DNA of 64,000 bases from Scleropages formosus (Eukaryota > Chordata > Actinopteri > Osteoglossiformes > Osteoglossidae). This document shows, piece after piece, positions 10,837-24,060 of the stretch (the first letter of the stretch is position 1; every line of letters starts with the position of its first letter). Below the pieces are notes generated by a model. The model was not told where the DNA came from, searched no databases, and was given only the letters and a program-made list of their open reading frames with translations. A program made the translations under genes and the position numbers. The DNA lies in the NCBI RefSeq assembly GCF_900964775.1, contig NC_041808.1, forward strand, positions 2,929,595 through 2,993,594. The letters are read 5' to 3'.

Positions 10837-13800
10837 TCAGGCCGAAGTATCAAACAGCTTCTCGATCATCTCCTCGACCTGCTCTGGCCTGTACTTGTTG
10901 TACTTCTCTGGGTTTTTGGTGAATGAGATGTTGGCATACCTGTGGGGGGACACAGTGCTTGAGCGACAATTGCCCCGCCCCATTTTCAACTGCGTGGTAT
11001 GAACTTAACGGGGACACTACAGTTCTCCAGAAAGCATCCATTCCAGGTCAGAATGCCAGCGGGCATCTCGGATCTCCTCACCTGCTCAGAAAGTCTCTGT
11101 AAGCCTGGGACACCACCTTCTTCTGGGCCTGGCGAATGGCGTCACGCTGCTCCTTGTCCGGAATGGCCCACCCCTTCTGGATCTTGCACAGCTCCTCGAG
11201 CCCATCATTAAAACCCTGGAGGCACGTAGAAGACTGTCAAAATTCACTTCTGCTGTAGGAATGAGCATGAGACCAACGCTTGGGTGCAGCAGGAAGTCAG
11301 AATGAAAACAGTGGCTCGCTGGGGTGAAAGCAAATTCACTGGTGAGTGCCACTCATGGAGCGTACAAAGGACAACGCATACACACATCACACACAGACAG
11401 GAAGGAACACAACATCAGCATTACCATAAATGGAACATCACACACCAACACTTACACCTGCTTTCCTTGCTGGTAACCATGCCACCATAGCACATAGACC
11501 TAGTTGCCGTGACTCCCCTGTTTAAAACCCCTGCTGGACAGCAAAAAGGGACTTGCCCTGGACTGAGAGACACTCCACCCAACATATGAGTTCCAGAATA
11601 AGGACCACTGGACCTAGAAATCCTGACTCCGTGTCTTCCTGTTCCCACAAACCAGTAGATTCGACAGCTCCTCACCTTGCGAGCAGCTCTTTGTCTGCTT
11701 ACCTTGAACTTATCTTTGATCATCTGCCGCTCTTTATCTTTCAGCTGGAATAAACATTAAAAGTACATGTTTATCAAAGTCTTTCTGGGTAAAATGCCAC
11801 TTTCCCAATGTGCTTGATGTGATCATCAGAAAGACTGTCCCACCTTGGCGCCTTGCTGAAAGGGGGGCATATTCCGGTCTGTCAGATACTCTGTGACCCG
11901 AAGCCAGCTGAACAGGACAGGACAGGACAGGAGAGCTGAGGAGGTTTGAGTGCAGATCCAGTCCACATCCCCATTATGTGCCCTGTATCTAATGTGCCCT
12001 AAAGCCTTTCCGTTCCAGAACCAGAGCTCTTGTCTCACCTCCGCTGATACGTCTGAATCTCTCTCTCAATCAGCTCCCGATACACATTTTCTGGCTTTTT
12101 CTGTGTGACGGCCACGAGCTGGATCAACTCGGACCTGCAGGAGTGCACAGAGCGAGCGTGTGAGCGCAGGAACATTGACAGTTTGTGAGTCACTGAGCAT
12201 CAGCATGGGCGCAGATGGTGGTTTCTGGGAAACATCATCTGCATGGCTGTGCCTCCATGTAATGGTTCTAGGACTGCAACTCAGCTCCTGTCGATAGTGG
12301 TAACGTGGTCAGCTTTTCCGTAACGAGCCCATAAGCGGTTCTGAGTTTAGACCATCCTCCTGCACAAAGGGAGGTGCTGCTGAAGGACTGCGTTACGGTG
12401 GACATCATCACGGACAGGATGGTCTCTCCATGCACAAGCATTCAACATGCTGACCTCAAAACACAGAGGCACCTACTTCTCCAGGGACTTCAGGGTGTAG
12501 TTGTAGTTATTGTGGAGGAAGATGGCACTCAAGGCAGGGTCTTCATACACCTTGGACTTGCTGAGCAGGTTCAGCTGCAGGTTCCCCAGCACCTTGCCTG
12601 AGAAGCAACCGGAAGAAGTCTGACATCAGTCATGAAAGTCATTCACACTCTGTGGCTCATCCTGAAATAACTGGTCATCCTGAGAAGTCGGTCTCATAGC
12701 GAAGGAGCTCCTTAAGGTCACAAAAGCAAAGCAGCTTCTGGATACTGAATGCACAGCTGACCAGTACAGTACAGCGCAGCAGAAAGATACCGTAGTAAAG
12801 CTATCGAAAGACCAGAGTGCAGAGTACACAAAAGGCTTTATCAGTCTCTACATTGTAGGTGGTTTATTCATTTTTTTGTATATTTCTTTCATAAGGCTCA
12901 AACCTGAACGATCAGTAAGTTTGATGGTGCGACACTTACAGATGTAGGTGCTCAGAAGTCTTCGGCTGAATTCAGAACTGTAGCTGCTGGCGGAAGAGCT
13001 GGTCTCTGGGGGAGGAAGGGTGTTAAAAAGACCATAGTGGTAATTATTCACCTCCACAGATGTCACTTAATTAAAATTGCTGAGTGAGACCTGAAGGTGC
13101 AGTGAAGCTGGTCTGCTGGGTAGGAGGGGCACTTCATGTGTTATAACAGAAATGTTAAGTGTCTTCTGATGGGGAAAGTGGAAGTAAAGCAGGACACTGA
13201 AACATGGTATATTGGAGTAAATTATTCAGTGGGATAAAATTCCAAACTGTCCAACAGAAATTTCACCCCCTTCATCGGTCAAAGGGGCGGGGGGGTGTCG
13301 GTCTCTGCTTACCTCGGGGGTCTAAAGGTATATTGTAAGTATCCCCAAGGACTACAAGGCAGAAGCACAAGTGCAAGAAGAGAGAAAAGGGGGTGGGGGG
13401 TGAGAGAGAAAGAGAGGCAAAGTGCAACAGGTTAAAAAGTATTGTTAGTACACGGTAAGCACACCCATCAGAGGCAGACAGCTGAAGCAAGGGGGCAGAA
13501 AAGGCAAGGGGGTAGAGGAGGTGTGGCCAGCCAGAGCAGGGGGTAGATGGGTCAGCCATAAGGTAAAGAGGAGGAACTGTCTAACACTAGGAGTGTGACC
13601 CATTCACAGACCTCAACCTACAATCCCTTGGTTAAAGATCCAGCCTTTTAGCTGGGCCTCCTACCTCCCCCACCCCCCACAAAGCAGATAAAGCAGGTTC
13701 AATAACCTGAATGTCTGCTGTGTACCAGAGGGCTCCCCTAGTGGCCACAAGTGACAGTACAGGCACAAAGGAGCCCACATGGCAAACTGAGGAAGGGAAG

Positions 13801-16800
13801 TGGAAAGAAAGAAAGAAAAAAAAGATGGATCCTACTGGAGGGGGAGTCGGGGTGGTGGTGAACAGACATTCATGGGACTTCAGTCTGGAATGATGGGGAC
13901 ATTTTTTTCTCCTCACTATGGCAATGGAATGGCCTGTAACTTCTGCACAGACAAACAGCAGTGTGTGTACCATAGATGCGCCAAGCGTGGGGGAGCTGGG
14001 TGCTCACAGGATGGCCTTGTAATCATCTTCAACTGTTAAAATGCTGAATAACCATGCAGTACACTTTATGGCCATTCAATCAATATTCTTATGCACTGAT
14101 TAAGGTATGTATCTAGGGTAGCTCCGGCTACACGCATCCCATTGCTATCACTTTTCCGGAGTAGTCAACACTGCATGGACCCCACTGCTAATACTTTTCT
14201 GGAGCAGCCAATGCAACACATATCCCACTTCCAACACTCTTCTGTGGTTGTCGATGTCACATGCATCCCATACCTACCATTACAAGAAACATTCCTATAC
14301 AAATACAGGTTTCTGCTACATTATCAGTGCTACTGATATCACGAAGAGTCTGCTGAGCATGTCCAATGTTACTGGGCACTGCAACACCACAAGAAAGATG
14401 GTAGTAAATACCACCTGGGCTAAAGGACGCTCAGCATTAAGCCTGGTCTCCGATGCAAGACCGCAGCTTGAGAACGTGTTGGTGCTTCATGCTCACCGCT
14501 CCCCTACCTTGGGATGCCAGCATGGCCCCTGCTGTTTCCTGGAAGTCCAGCAACTGCTGCAGGAAGAGGATGGCCTGCGGGGGTGCACAGCAACATCGCA
14601 TGAATCGCACACACGACACACGGTCAACATGCACAAATGTAACCGGGACCGTCTCTGCAGATGAGTTATAAAGAAAATGAGACGTGCTGCCACAATGCAA
14701 AAAACTGTTCTTCATCTTCAGTGATCTAGCAAAACACGCTCTTGGACCATGAACAGACAGGATTCATCAGTCACATTTCTAGCCAGCAGTAAAAAGAGAC
14801 AGGACTTACATTGCTGGTCAGCTCGTGAACCGTTCCATCCTTTGGCATGTTGTACTCCTTGTCCGGGTCATTCTGTCCCCAGGAGGTAAAAAGGCGTCAA
14901 AACGGACATATGGCTTTTCTGTTAAGGGTCCTACAGCAGTTCGTAACAAACACGTCCGCTTGGGCTTGAGGTCACAAATCTGAATTCCGACATGTCGTGC
15001 TTGTGTAACATCATCTGCTGTTGTCACCTCAACACCTTCTTTTTAGCGAAACAGCAACACTAAGCTACACAAACTGAATTATAAGCAAATTATTCACTGT
15101 ACCACTCTGTTGTGCTGCACCTTAAAATGTTTAAACAATGAAATAAATCTTAATCCGAAGCATGACGTTATCCCAATCCCAGGCAACGCAGGAGTCGCGT
15201 TCTCACCTTGATGCTGTCGGCGAACTCTTCGAGGGCTTTGGCTCCGATGGTCTCCATGGAGGTGATCAACGCGGGAAGCTTGTTCTTCGTGCTGGCTGCA
15301 GTGCCCTGATGACACCATGTTAGCATTAACTTTCTGCCAATAATATGGGTTTGAGGATAATGCACAGACTGGGAGCAACACCCAACACTCGCTAGTTTAC
15401 ACTCATTCGTTTAGCTTCTCCAATGTACATCTCCAAGAACAACGCAAAATGTGCATCAACAGAAGGTTGATTGTTGCCCCGAAGATACTTTATTTGCATA
15501 GCTTTTGTTTCTCACATTAATACCTTCGGGAACATTTTTTGTTCTGTTCAACTCTGGATAAAAGCTTGTGATCAGCAACTAAACATCACTACTAATACAT
15601 ATACTGCAATGTGGGACCAAAATGGGACCGTTGGTTGTGTAGGGTGAGGGTTACTGCCTTTGGATCCAAAGGTCACAGGGTTGATCCCACCTCTGGCTGT
15701 AGTACTCCTGAGCAAGGTACTTACCATGAATTACTCCAGTAAAATTGCCCAGCCGTATAAATGGGTAAAGAATTGTAAGCCTGTAACTGTAATAAATGTA
15801 ATCTTAACATTGTCAGTGGAGAAGTGTCAGCTAAATGAATAAATGTAAATATACTATATGAAGTACACACGGCCAGTGTAAGAGCAAACAACAACAACTT
15901 TTACATAGATTAATCTGGGCTTTGTACCCTCCCTAATTAGTCACAAAAGCAGCGCAGTAACACAACACAAGTGGCTCCTATACCCGCGGCTGAAGGGGGG
16001 ACATTTTCCATTCATCAGCTCATCACCCATTTCCTTTCACCTCCTTCTCAAACCTCTACATGTTGCACCGCAGTCTTCCACACAGACAGGTGGTGCCACC
16101 GCCCCCCAAAGCCTCACCGCACTCAACGCGCCCACACCTGCAGCGTGCTGTCGAACTCCGGCTTGGTTTGCTTCAGGTGCCGCAGGATGGGGAAGATGGT
16201 GAGGACGGCCGAGTAGTCGTGCCGCATGATGGCGCGTCTGGCGGCCGAAACGATGCTCTCGCCCTCCAGCATCAGGTTGTCCAGAGCCTCCTGTGTGGGG
16301 ACGGGCACCACAGAGACACAAGACTGGCACCAGCAGCGGCCTCGCTACCTGTGCTCAACCCCACTATGATGTGTCCTTCACCGCCTGAATGGACTTACTG
16401 TCCCTCACAAGGACCAGCTCTTCTGAAACTAGCGAACCCACCTATACGCTAACTTCAACTTTTTTTAATTAGTTAGGAAACACGCAAATCCACGAAAGCT
16501 TTGACACGGCAGAAGGTTCTGGTCGAGTAGGTGAATTGCTGTCGTCGCCCGACCTGGATGAGGGAGTCGAAGGTCTTCTTTTGGTGGTGCTCGGGGATGA
16601 TCTCGGTCAGCAGAGAGTACTCGCTCTGGGCGAGCTTCACGAAGGCGCTGATGCAGTGGATGTAGGAGTCGATCTCGATGTCCAGCATGTCATCCTTCCC
16701 TGCGAGGCCAGCGAAGGACGTACGGAGATGAGGTTACCATCATTTACCGCGCTTACCATGCACTGCAACGGTGCTCACTGGGAGCCCTCTCAGCACATGG

Positions 16801-18447
16801 TCAAGTCAATCCAGTATAAACTCGTTCTGATTCAAGAACAACATAAACGTTTATAATGCGTGGCATCATATGTGCGCCGTATACAGTAAAGAGCCCTCTG
16901 AGGGCACGTGCCAAAAAATGAAACCAATAAATAGATGCGTTTAAAATCTCATCAAAATTACAGGCAAGGAAATTGTGCTTCTTGTGCAGCTGGGTTTCTG
17001 AATCATTAAAACATCTTCAAAAGACAAACGTGGTTGTAGTAGCAGTAAAAGTTATAATTTAGCTTCCTGAACACATGGAGGCCATAAACATAGTCTCACT
17101 TGCATTCTGTATCTCATGTGAAATTCAGGAAAAGAAAAAAAAAAAAAAAAAAAAAAAAAGATTGCAAATAGACAAGAAAGGCTTTGCGGACAGGGAGAGT
17201 CCCGAAACGCGGTAAAGCTGGGTAAAACTTTGTTCCAGTAACGCAGACTGGCACATTTTTACCAGCGTTTCTTACAGAAAAGTGTGTTGACAAATCTGAA
17301 CCTTCTCCAAAGGTCAAGTGTCGTGGCTAACTGTAGAGATTCCTCTGCAGCACCACGGGATGCGCTACCCAGAATTCCCTGGGTCACCCAGTCTCCCTCT
17401 GCCTCCACGGTACTCACCTGCAGTCACCCCGTGCTTCTCGTTCAGGACGTCAGTGAGGTGTTTGACCCGCAGGTCGTGATCGTGACCTAATGGTTGAGGA
17501 TTTGGCGTTATTGGCCGTTAGTCCTGTCGCGCCAACGCCTGGGCCGAAAGGTCGACCTGGGATGCGATCGCCTACAGACACATACCGGCCACCAGGCACC
17601 CAGCAGCGGAAGCAGAGGGAACCCGCGGTAGGAGGCAGCGTGTGTGTGTGTGCGTGCGCGTGTGTGTTTCACCTCATTCAGCCGGGTTACAGGAACCAAC
17701 CGTCGGGAGAAAGTCATAGAGAAAGTCACAGAAGCTCTGGATCTTGCTGGGGTTTCTTCAAACTACTTTTACCCTCAACGCTTCGGCTCTAGAATGGCAG
17801 TGTGCAGCTGCCTCGCTTTATAAATCTCTGCACACTTGTTCCTTCGTGGAAATTTCACGCGTCGCCGTTTTCTGTCCAGTTATTCCCACATCAAGAGACA
17901 TTCAAATTCTCCAAGTCTTCAAAGAACAATTTCCAGGGCAGGTCGCATCATGGTCAAAAAGCCCTGTGTTACCAACTATGGCATTTACTGAACCTTCACT
18001 TAACCCTAACCCTAAGGTAAAACTGAACCACACACCAGTCACTTCATTTACAGGCATCTGTTAAAGACACAAATGTAAATATTTCCTGGCTCCTTCCACA
18101 AAGCATCTGTGACTCCGGTTGGTTCCTGATGTCCGGGTCTCCGTCCAGACGGACGGGCTGCACTCAGAACAAAACCCCCTGAGGAACAACAACACCAGCG
18201 GCACGGGAACGACACCGAGAGAAGACAGGGATGCGTTACCTTCCAAAGGAGACAGGTTAGAGCCCCCCTTTTTCCCATCCAGCCCATGCTGAGAGTACTG
18301 TTTCAGTAGGTTCTGAGCCTTACGGATCGTCCCTGTTCCCACGGGAAAAAAAGAGAGGGAGGGGGTGCCAGGAAGGGGGACAGCCCAGCAGGAGAGAGAG
18401 GGAGGCAGATAGAAGATAAAATAATAATAATAATGATGATAATAATA

Positions 18448-18492
<45 letters not shown>

Positions 18493-21400
18493 GGAGGAGA
18501 GGAAAGGCTAGAAAGTGAGTATTGAACCACCAATGCCACCACATCCCCCCACCAAACAGCGCGGTGCTGTGGAGAGAGAGGTCCGTGAAGACCAGAGCCT
18601 AGTGCCGCAACGCAACACAGCCACATGAGACAAGCGCAGCAAGGCACAGCGCAGCAGAGCCGAGGCCTGGAGCGCCAGGACACACTCCGACAGCAGGTAG
18701 AGTGAACACACAAAGTACAGGTTATTCATCCACATACACAACACATGGCAGTTACACTCGCGTCGTCGTCATCATCATCATCATCATCATCATAGCTGTT
18801 TAGGCAGTTAGTCATTGACAGGAGCTTCGTCACAATGTGAGTGATAATTCAGCATTCGTAAAGTTAAACCTCACAGCACGTTCACCTGTCAGGCAACCGC
18901 TCGTGCCTGCGGTGCCCTGCACGTTCACGGAGCGTGCGGACTCCCACCGCACAGTTACGGCATCTGCATCTTAGCCGACGGTAATAATTAACTGCTTTTT
19001 AAAGCGCTAATCAAATCTTACTGCGGCAATCTGCGTGGTCTTTAGAGCGCTCGTGAGCCCTGCAGTCTGCTGGTTTCTGTTCCGAGTTCGGAATTTGCCT
19101 CCGTGAGGAAATCGGGTCGCAAAGGGTTTGAAATTCCTTAGTAAAGCGAAACATAGTAAGTTCAGTGCTGGCGAGTAACATCCTTCCACAGTCACGGAGG
19201 GACGGAGGAGCTGAACGGCAATTGGGCGCGACAGCAAAGCCACCAGACCAATCACTCCTTGCGGACGGAGACCACGCTGGTATCACTCCGCCGGGTGCCA
19301 CCGTGGGATGAGGAAGCGAACCGATGACTGATTTGCTCACACTTGCATAACATGTCAATCTCAGGTGCAGGTGGCGTGCAGTGATTCGCTGTCCATCTGT
19401 CTGGCACACAGAGGCTGCGGAGGCACTAAACACAGAGCAAACGAAAGCACCTAATGCTGCGGAGCTGAGATTAAGGCGCTGCTCTAGTACTCCTGACTAA
19501 GGAGTATGTGGTTCATTTACTTATGGGATTTTCTGCTCTACTGACTTCTTGTGTTGTAATTGCGCTTTTCTACGCAGTTGAGCCTCCGGCGCTCTCCTGG
19601 CTGCAGGATGGATAGGAGCAGCGGTGAAAGACGGCGCCAAATAAAACACAAGCAAGCGATGGGCGTGTTGGCAAACTGACAGCGAGTCTTTACCTGGGAT
19701 GTACACTGCCATCATTGCAACCGGCACAAAAACAAAAGAGAAGGGATAACAGGTTAATCAAAGTGAACGAAGGGAGGGGGCGGGGAGGGGGGGTGATGCG
19801 AGGAAACTCACCGAGACTCTACCCTATTAAACCACAGGGAGCCATGAGCTTGCAGCCAATTTGACTTTTACGAATCATGATGGACTTTAAGTATGCAACA
19901 GGCCATTTGTGCTGCGATTCAGTGTCAAACGTTGATTTAGCGTTGTGTGGAGCATTGTGAGATGCGAATGGCCGCTATGCGTAACTGGGCTGTCTGGGGG
20001 CTGGGTCTCTAGAGTGGGGGGGGACAGACGGACGGACGGTCTCTCTCTTACCTGGTCTCTTTGGCGGCTTCTTGGTGGGAGTGTCCTTGCGCTTGTTCTG
20101 GACAGCGGGAGAGTAGAGGACCCCGGAGGAGCTGCTGCTTTTGCGGAAGTGCTCCTTCAGGCCTTTGATGGAGCGGTCCAGCTGGCTGGAACGGATCTGG
20201 TAGTACACGTTCATGAAGTCTGCGGGAAAAGGGAAGGTTAGAAGGACGACCAAGGGCCACAACATCTGCAGTCATCGGAAGAGCAATGGAGTAAATCTAC
20301 AGAAGTCGCCAACATCGGGAAGAGAAACAGCACCAGAGCTATTCTGACACATCAAAGCGTGGAATCGTAGCCCGGATATGAGGCAGGGCGTGGGGACGCA
20401 CCCTGGTTGCGGCCGTATTCCACCAGCCAGCCAGCGATGCAGATGATGTCCTGGAGCACGGCCTCGGGAAGATGCTCCAGCGTGACTTCCTCCTGCACTT
20501 CCAGGTCGTCATCCACGCCAATGGCATCCAGGATCAGGATGGGCGGAACCGGCTTGCTGTAGCGTGTGAGCAGACTCCGAAACTCTGCTTCCAGCAGCTC
20601 CTTCCCCTTCTCGAAGCGCGCTTTCTGGACAGGAGTGCAAATGAGCGACGGTACAATACTGAGCACGGTGTGGGACAAAATACGCGATTCTCAGGTTCCT
20701 GCTCTGTCTCTGAGGCAAAGATGGAGACAATGAGCAACAGTGTCTACATGTCACTCCATTATACTACGACAGTGAAATGCGTTGTTCCAATGAGTCACAA
20801 AGGTCATCTTAAAAATAAGAAATTAATGTTCGAGCTACTGATCAATTGACTAACTGGCTGATCTATTCATACCCACCCTGCTGCTCAAATTTACAGTCAG
20901 ACCAAAACCCATGAAGACACGTAGAAAACTCCAGTCTTTTAGTGTTAGTTTAAAAAAACTGGTTTTCGGCGCGTTCAGTATCCTCCTAATATTGTCGGTG
21001 TAACTAAACTCAGCGATTCTGAATACCCATGTAAGACGGAGACACTGACTTGGTTTATTTAGAAAAACTATTCAAAGGCGTAGACACAACGACCCCTGTT
21101 CTGGCACAACTGTATCAAATTCGAGACTCGGTTACAGCTTGCAACACCATCAATGGATCTCCACCCTGATACCTACAGGACCTGATCACTTGCTACACCA
21201 CAGCAAGGCCACTACACTCCTCTACCTCTGGCTGCTCCGTGGTCCCATTAACAAGAATTCCAAAATCAAAAGTCTCACGGTCCTCAGTTTTGGCCCCAAC
21301 GGGGTGGAATGATCTCCGTTTGTCCCTCGAAACTGCCAAATCCCTTTCAACATTTAAGGAAGGTCTCAAAACACATCTCTTTTGGACCTGATTCTTTCCT

Positions 21401-23382
21401 GATGCCCCATCTGCACCATAATACTGTTGTACATCAGAAAAGTCTGTAATCCCTTCAATTGGTGGTACTGGTGTCTCTTGAACTGTTGGTGAAATGCACT
21501 TTTGTTTACTCTGAGTTATATGTTACTTTGGAGAAAAACATCTGCAAAAAATAAAGGCAATGAAGTGACATCATCAAACTGATACGTAGGTTGGATTCAC
21601 AGGAGGAAAGAAAGAGACACCGATAAGACCACCGACTGTCCTGCAGCTATTTAAAGAGTAAAGGATTAAGGAGATGCTTGTATACCACTGTGTTCAGCTC
21701 TGGGCTGTCAGGATTGTTGTCCTGGAAGTACTCCACCGCTTTCTGGATCTTTGCAATGCAGGCCAGGTACTCGTCCAGACGGCCAGCAGGTCTGAAGCAC
21801 ATACAAATACACACAGATGCCACAGATCACCCAGCGATGACAATACCTGCTGGATGATCATCAACATACAATGCAAACATCGTAGGAGTTTCAATTATAC
21901 TGCATTCAAAAAAGCTGATGGGTTTAATGACAGAATCCAGCAGAGGATTTTAATCCTTCTCTGGCTAGTGGAAAACATATATGGTTGATAAGTAAAACAC
22001 GTATCCAGGTCACCTGACCCTAGCTATGTTTTGCCATCATCCGCTTACACATTGAAGCTCCTCAGGAACGGGAATCAACCCGGGCAAGAGCTGGGTCGCA
22101 GACCCTCGTCCCCACCGGTTCTTACCCCTCTTTGATGATCTTGTCAGTCTCCTTGGCCACGTGGTAGTAGCTGATGACGTGATCCAGGCAGGACAGGGTC
22201 TTGTCCACATTCTCCTGCAGCCTCTGCAGGTTCTCCGTCTGCTTGTGCACGGGGATGATGCGCTCCTCGAGGTGCACCAGCCGTGTCTCGAACGACGACA
22301 GGATCGACACCTGGATTGAGCGGGCAGAGCTCAGCATGAGGCTTTCACGTGTACCACGGGACATCCCATCCCACTGATTCAAGTCAACAGACAAATTAAC
22401 GCACCTGATCTCTGCAGCAAAACGAACATTCAGACAGGTGCACTAGTTAAATGGGAAATAAATCTGACCACAAGTTAAGAAAATGGGAAATCAATTCATC
22501 CATCCATCCATTTTCTTGGCCGCGTTGGCAATAAGGAGAGCAGAGAAGCCCAGACGTCCCTGTCCCTCACGACTTCCTCCAGCTCAACCTGGGGGATCCC
22601 CAGCTGCTCCGGGGCCAACTGGGAGATATAATCTCTCCAGCGGGCCCTGGGCAGACCTCGGGGCCTCGTCCCACTTGGCCGTGCCTGATATACCTCCAAA
22701 GGGAGGTGCCCAGGGGGCATCCTTACCAGATCCCCGAACCACCTCAACTGGCTCCTCTCAATGCGGGAGAGTAATACTGCTGATCAATTCAGATCAACAG
22801 TATTAAACCTTTTGCACCAGACTTTTCCGCTGTACTGTGACACTGCGCTCAGTGTGATGAAGCTCTTTAGGGCAGAAACTGGGACGAAAGTCCATCTGGA
22901 ATGAAGGACCAGGAGTGTGTTTGAGGCACCCAGGTTGTCTTACCATGCCTTTGGTCAGCTGGTTGCTCTTCTCTAGGTTGTCCCGTATGAATGACAGGGT
23001 GTCTTGCTCCTACAGGTAAATGAAAGATTTTCGTGACAGGGGCCGTGCGATGGTGCGCGAAACGTAAAGACACATTTACACCAATAAACCAGCTGCACAA
23101 CTGAGGAAACATCTGGATGTGTCAGAGCTGAGAGAGGAGTCCTGTCAAAGCCTTAGCTTCGCCACCTCCCTCACATGACAGAGTACCGCATGCTGACAGT
23201 ATTTCCTCACAAGTCCTTAGAGAACATGGGAAATAATAGCACCATTTAATAACGACCATTTATATTTGTTAGCAGCGTAAAGAGAAACAAGATTTGGCTG
23301 GAGGGAAATGCTGTCTCTGAGAAAAGGGGTAAATTTAATAGAATACAATGCAGGCAGGCAGGTGCAGGTGCGCGCGCACGCG

Positions 23383-23445
<63 letters not shown>

Positions 23446-23592
23446 CGAGAGCTAATCCAGAGTGTATTTCTTTTTCCCCTCCCTCTCTCTTCTTCTCTTT
23501 TTTTTCCTTTTCTTTTATTTTCCTGCGCTCACCTGCTTCAGCTTCTCCTCAATCTCCCGCTTCCTGGCGGACGCGTCCTCAGTCGGGATCAT
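10837..23592 (-). CDS. exoc7: exocyst complex component 7 (Exo70), 20 in-frame coding exons
   Basis: Exo70 is the exocyst subunit that tethers secretory vesicles to the plasma membrane by binding PI(4,5)P2 and Rho-family GTPases. Exons (minus strand): 23592-23533, 23009-22944, 22310-22126, 21791-21686, 20624-20402, 20219-20052, 18332-18240, 17486-17418, 16699-16554, 16290-16138, 15305-15207, 14872-14810, 14574-14508, 13005-12940, 12597-12477, 12134-12039, 11907-11844, 11744-11703, 11215-11082, 10939-10837. All join in frame, giving 707 residues. Landmarks: start [20 protein letters not shown], coiled-coil region with [31 protein letters not shown], then the helical Exo70 rods to the end LFDTSA. 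The 93-nt exon at 18332-18240 ([19 protein letters not shown]) and the 69-nt exon at 17486-17418 ([10 protein letters not shown]) correspond to cassettes that are alternative in mammals; without them the product is about 653 residues. Exon 1 starts at the only sensible ATG. Confidence 0.95.
13313..13351 (-). CDS. exoc7: exoc7 39-nt alternative exon
   Basis: Flanked by an acceptor (CCTTGTAG) and a donor (GTAAGC), this 39-nt segment is phase 1 at both ends. It therefore fits between exons 14574-14508 and 13005-12940 and adds [13 protein letters not shown] just before ETSSS. I recall the same insert in mammalian EXOC7 isoforms. Inclusion lengthens the protein by 13 residues without a frame change. 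Confidence 0.75.
15627..15847 (+). repeat. V-SINE-like SINE in exoc7 intron
   Basis: Head GTTGGTTGTGTAGGGTGAGG, body GTAGTACTCCTGAGCAAGGT and AATTACTCCAGTAAAATTG, tail GTGTCAGCTAAATGAATAA. It lies antisense to exoc7. Confidence 0.75.
17142..17160. repeat. poly-A tract in exoc7 intron
   Basis: An uninterrupted A run of about 20 bases. Confidence 0.85.
18420..18490. repeat. (AAT)n microsatellite with GAT interruptions
   Basis: AAT/GAT triplets about 70 bp long, about 90 bp upstream of the 93-nt alternative exon in the direction of exoc7 transcription. Confidence 0.9.
18764..18793. repeat. (CAT)n microsatellite
   Basis: About ten CAT triplets in an exoc7 intron. Confidence 0.9.
19694..19705 (-). 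CDS. exoc7: candidate exoc7 12-nt microexon
   Basis: A pyrimidine-rich tract (CTCTTTTGTTTTTGTGCC on the minus strand) leads to ...GGCAG, then TGTACATCCCAG, then GTAAAG. The 12 nt are phase 1 at both ends and would insert VYIP after KKPPKRP in the variable linker. The nearest AG upstream of the proposed exon is the one used, and the intron size on both sides is adequate. This is inference from splice signals alone. Confidence 0.35.
21140..21560 (+). mobile_element. LINE fragment, 3' end of an L2-type element
   Basis: The plus-strand frame ends with a peptide of the form [20 protein letters not shown] followed by LKTHLF, the typical C-terminus of L2/CR1-type reverse-transcriptase ORFs. It is followed by a short 3' part ending TTTGGAGAAAAACATCTGC and AATAAA-like sequence. 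That end resembles the SINE tails in this window (TTTGGAGAAAAGTGTC). It is 5'-truncated, and the upstream part of the frame contains a stop. It lies in an exoc7 intron, antisense to the gene. Confidence 0.7.
22490..22775 (-). mobile_element. non-LTR retroelement 3' fragment (RWFGDLVRM type)
   Basis: The minus-strand frame 22747-22496 reads [20 protein letters not shown], then [20 protein letters not shown], and ends [12 protein letters not shown], with a CATC/GATG simple tail. This peptide is a common fish retroelement remnant; I cannot name the clade securely. It sits in the second exoc7 intron. Confidence 0.65.
23385..23443. repeat. (CA)n microsatellite
   Basis: A nearly perfect CA run of about 56 bp, preceded by a CG-rich GCGCGCACGCGCACG stretch with Z-DNA potential, in the first exoc7 intron. 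Confidence 0.95.
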
Positions 23593-24060
23593 CCTGCCGT
23601 TCGCCGCCGACTCCGCGATACTTTCTTTGACAATCCGAACAGTTACAATGTATCTCTTCCCTACAAAGCCTCAACACGGACCCAGCCCAGAACGAAACCA
23701 CAGGAAGTCTTGTGAACCGAGCCACTCTTCCGCTTCCGATCCACGCCGGTCATGTTCGGGCGCCATTTTTGTTGTGGCCTGGATGGACTCATAATGGACA
23801 TTTAAACATTAAAAGTTTAAAACTACGCAGACTGAAAACTGCCCGCTTCAGTCGTCGGATTTATTTATACCTGAAACTTCGTAAAAATGCTTTTTTTGAC
23901 GTCAAGCGTTACAATGTTGTAATAACTTCGTTTTAAGTTTTTTACTTGATCTCGCATCAGTAATGTTTATACCGCCATTGTCCGCAGGTCGGCGCTGTGC
24001 ACTTAACGGGTTGTCTGTGAAGAAAACAGAGTAACACACTAGGCACGGACGCCACAACTG
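23593..24060 (-). promoter_or_regulatory. exoc7: exoc7 promoter region with YY1-like site
   Basis: The sequence upstream of the exoc7 ATG is GC-richer than its surroundings. It holds GGGCGCCATTTTTG (about 23757-23770), a good match to the YY1 core GCCATNTT often found at TATA-less vertebrate promoters. The start site itself cannot be placed. Confidence 0.4.

Noticed and set aside
14248-14664. 138-codon plus-strand frame across an exoc7 exon
   Set aside because: It overlaps the exoc7 [16 protein letters not shown] exon on the opposite strand and is a chance frame.
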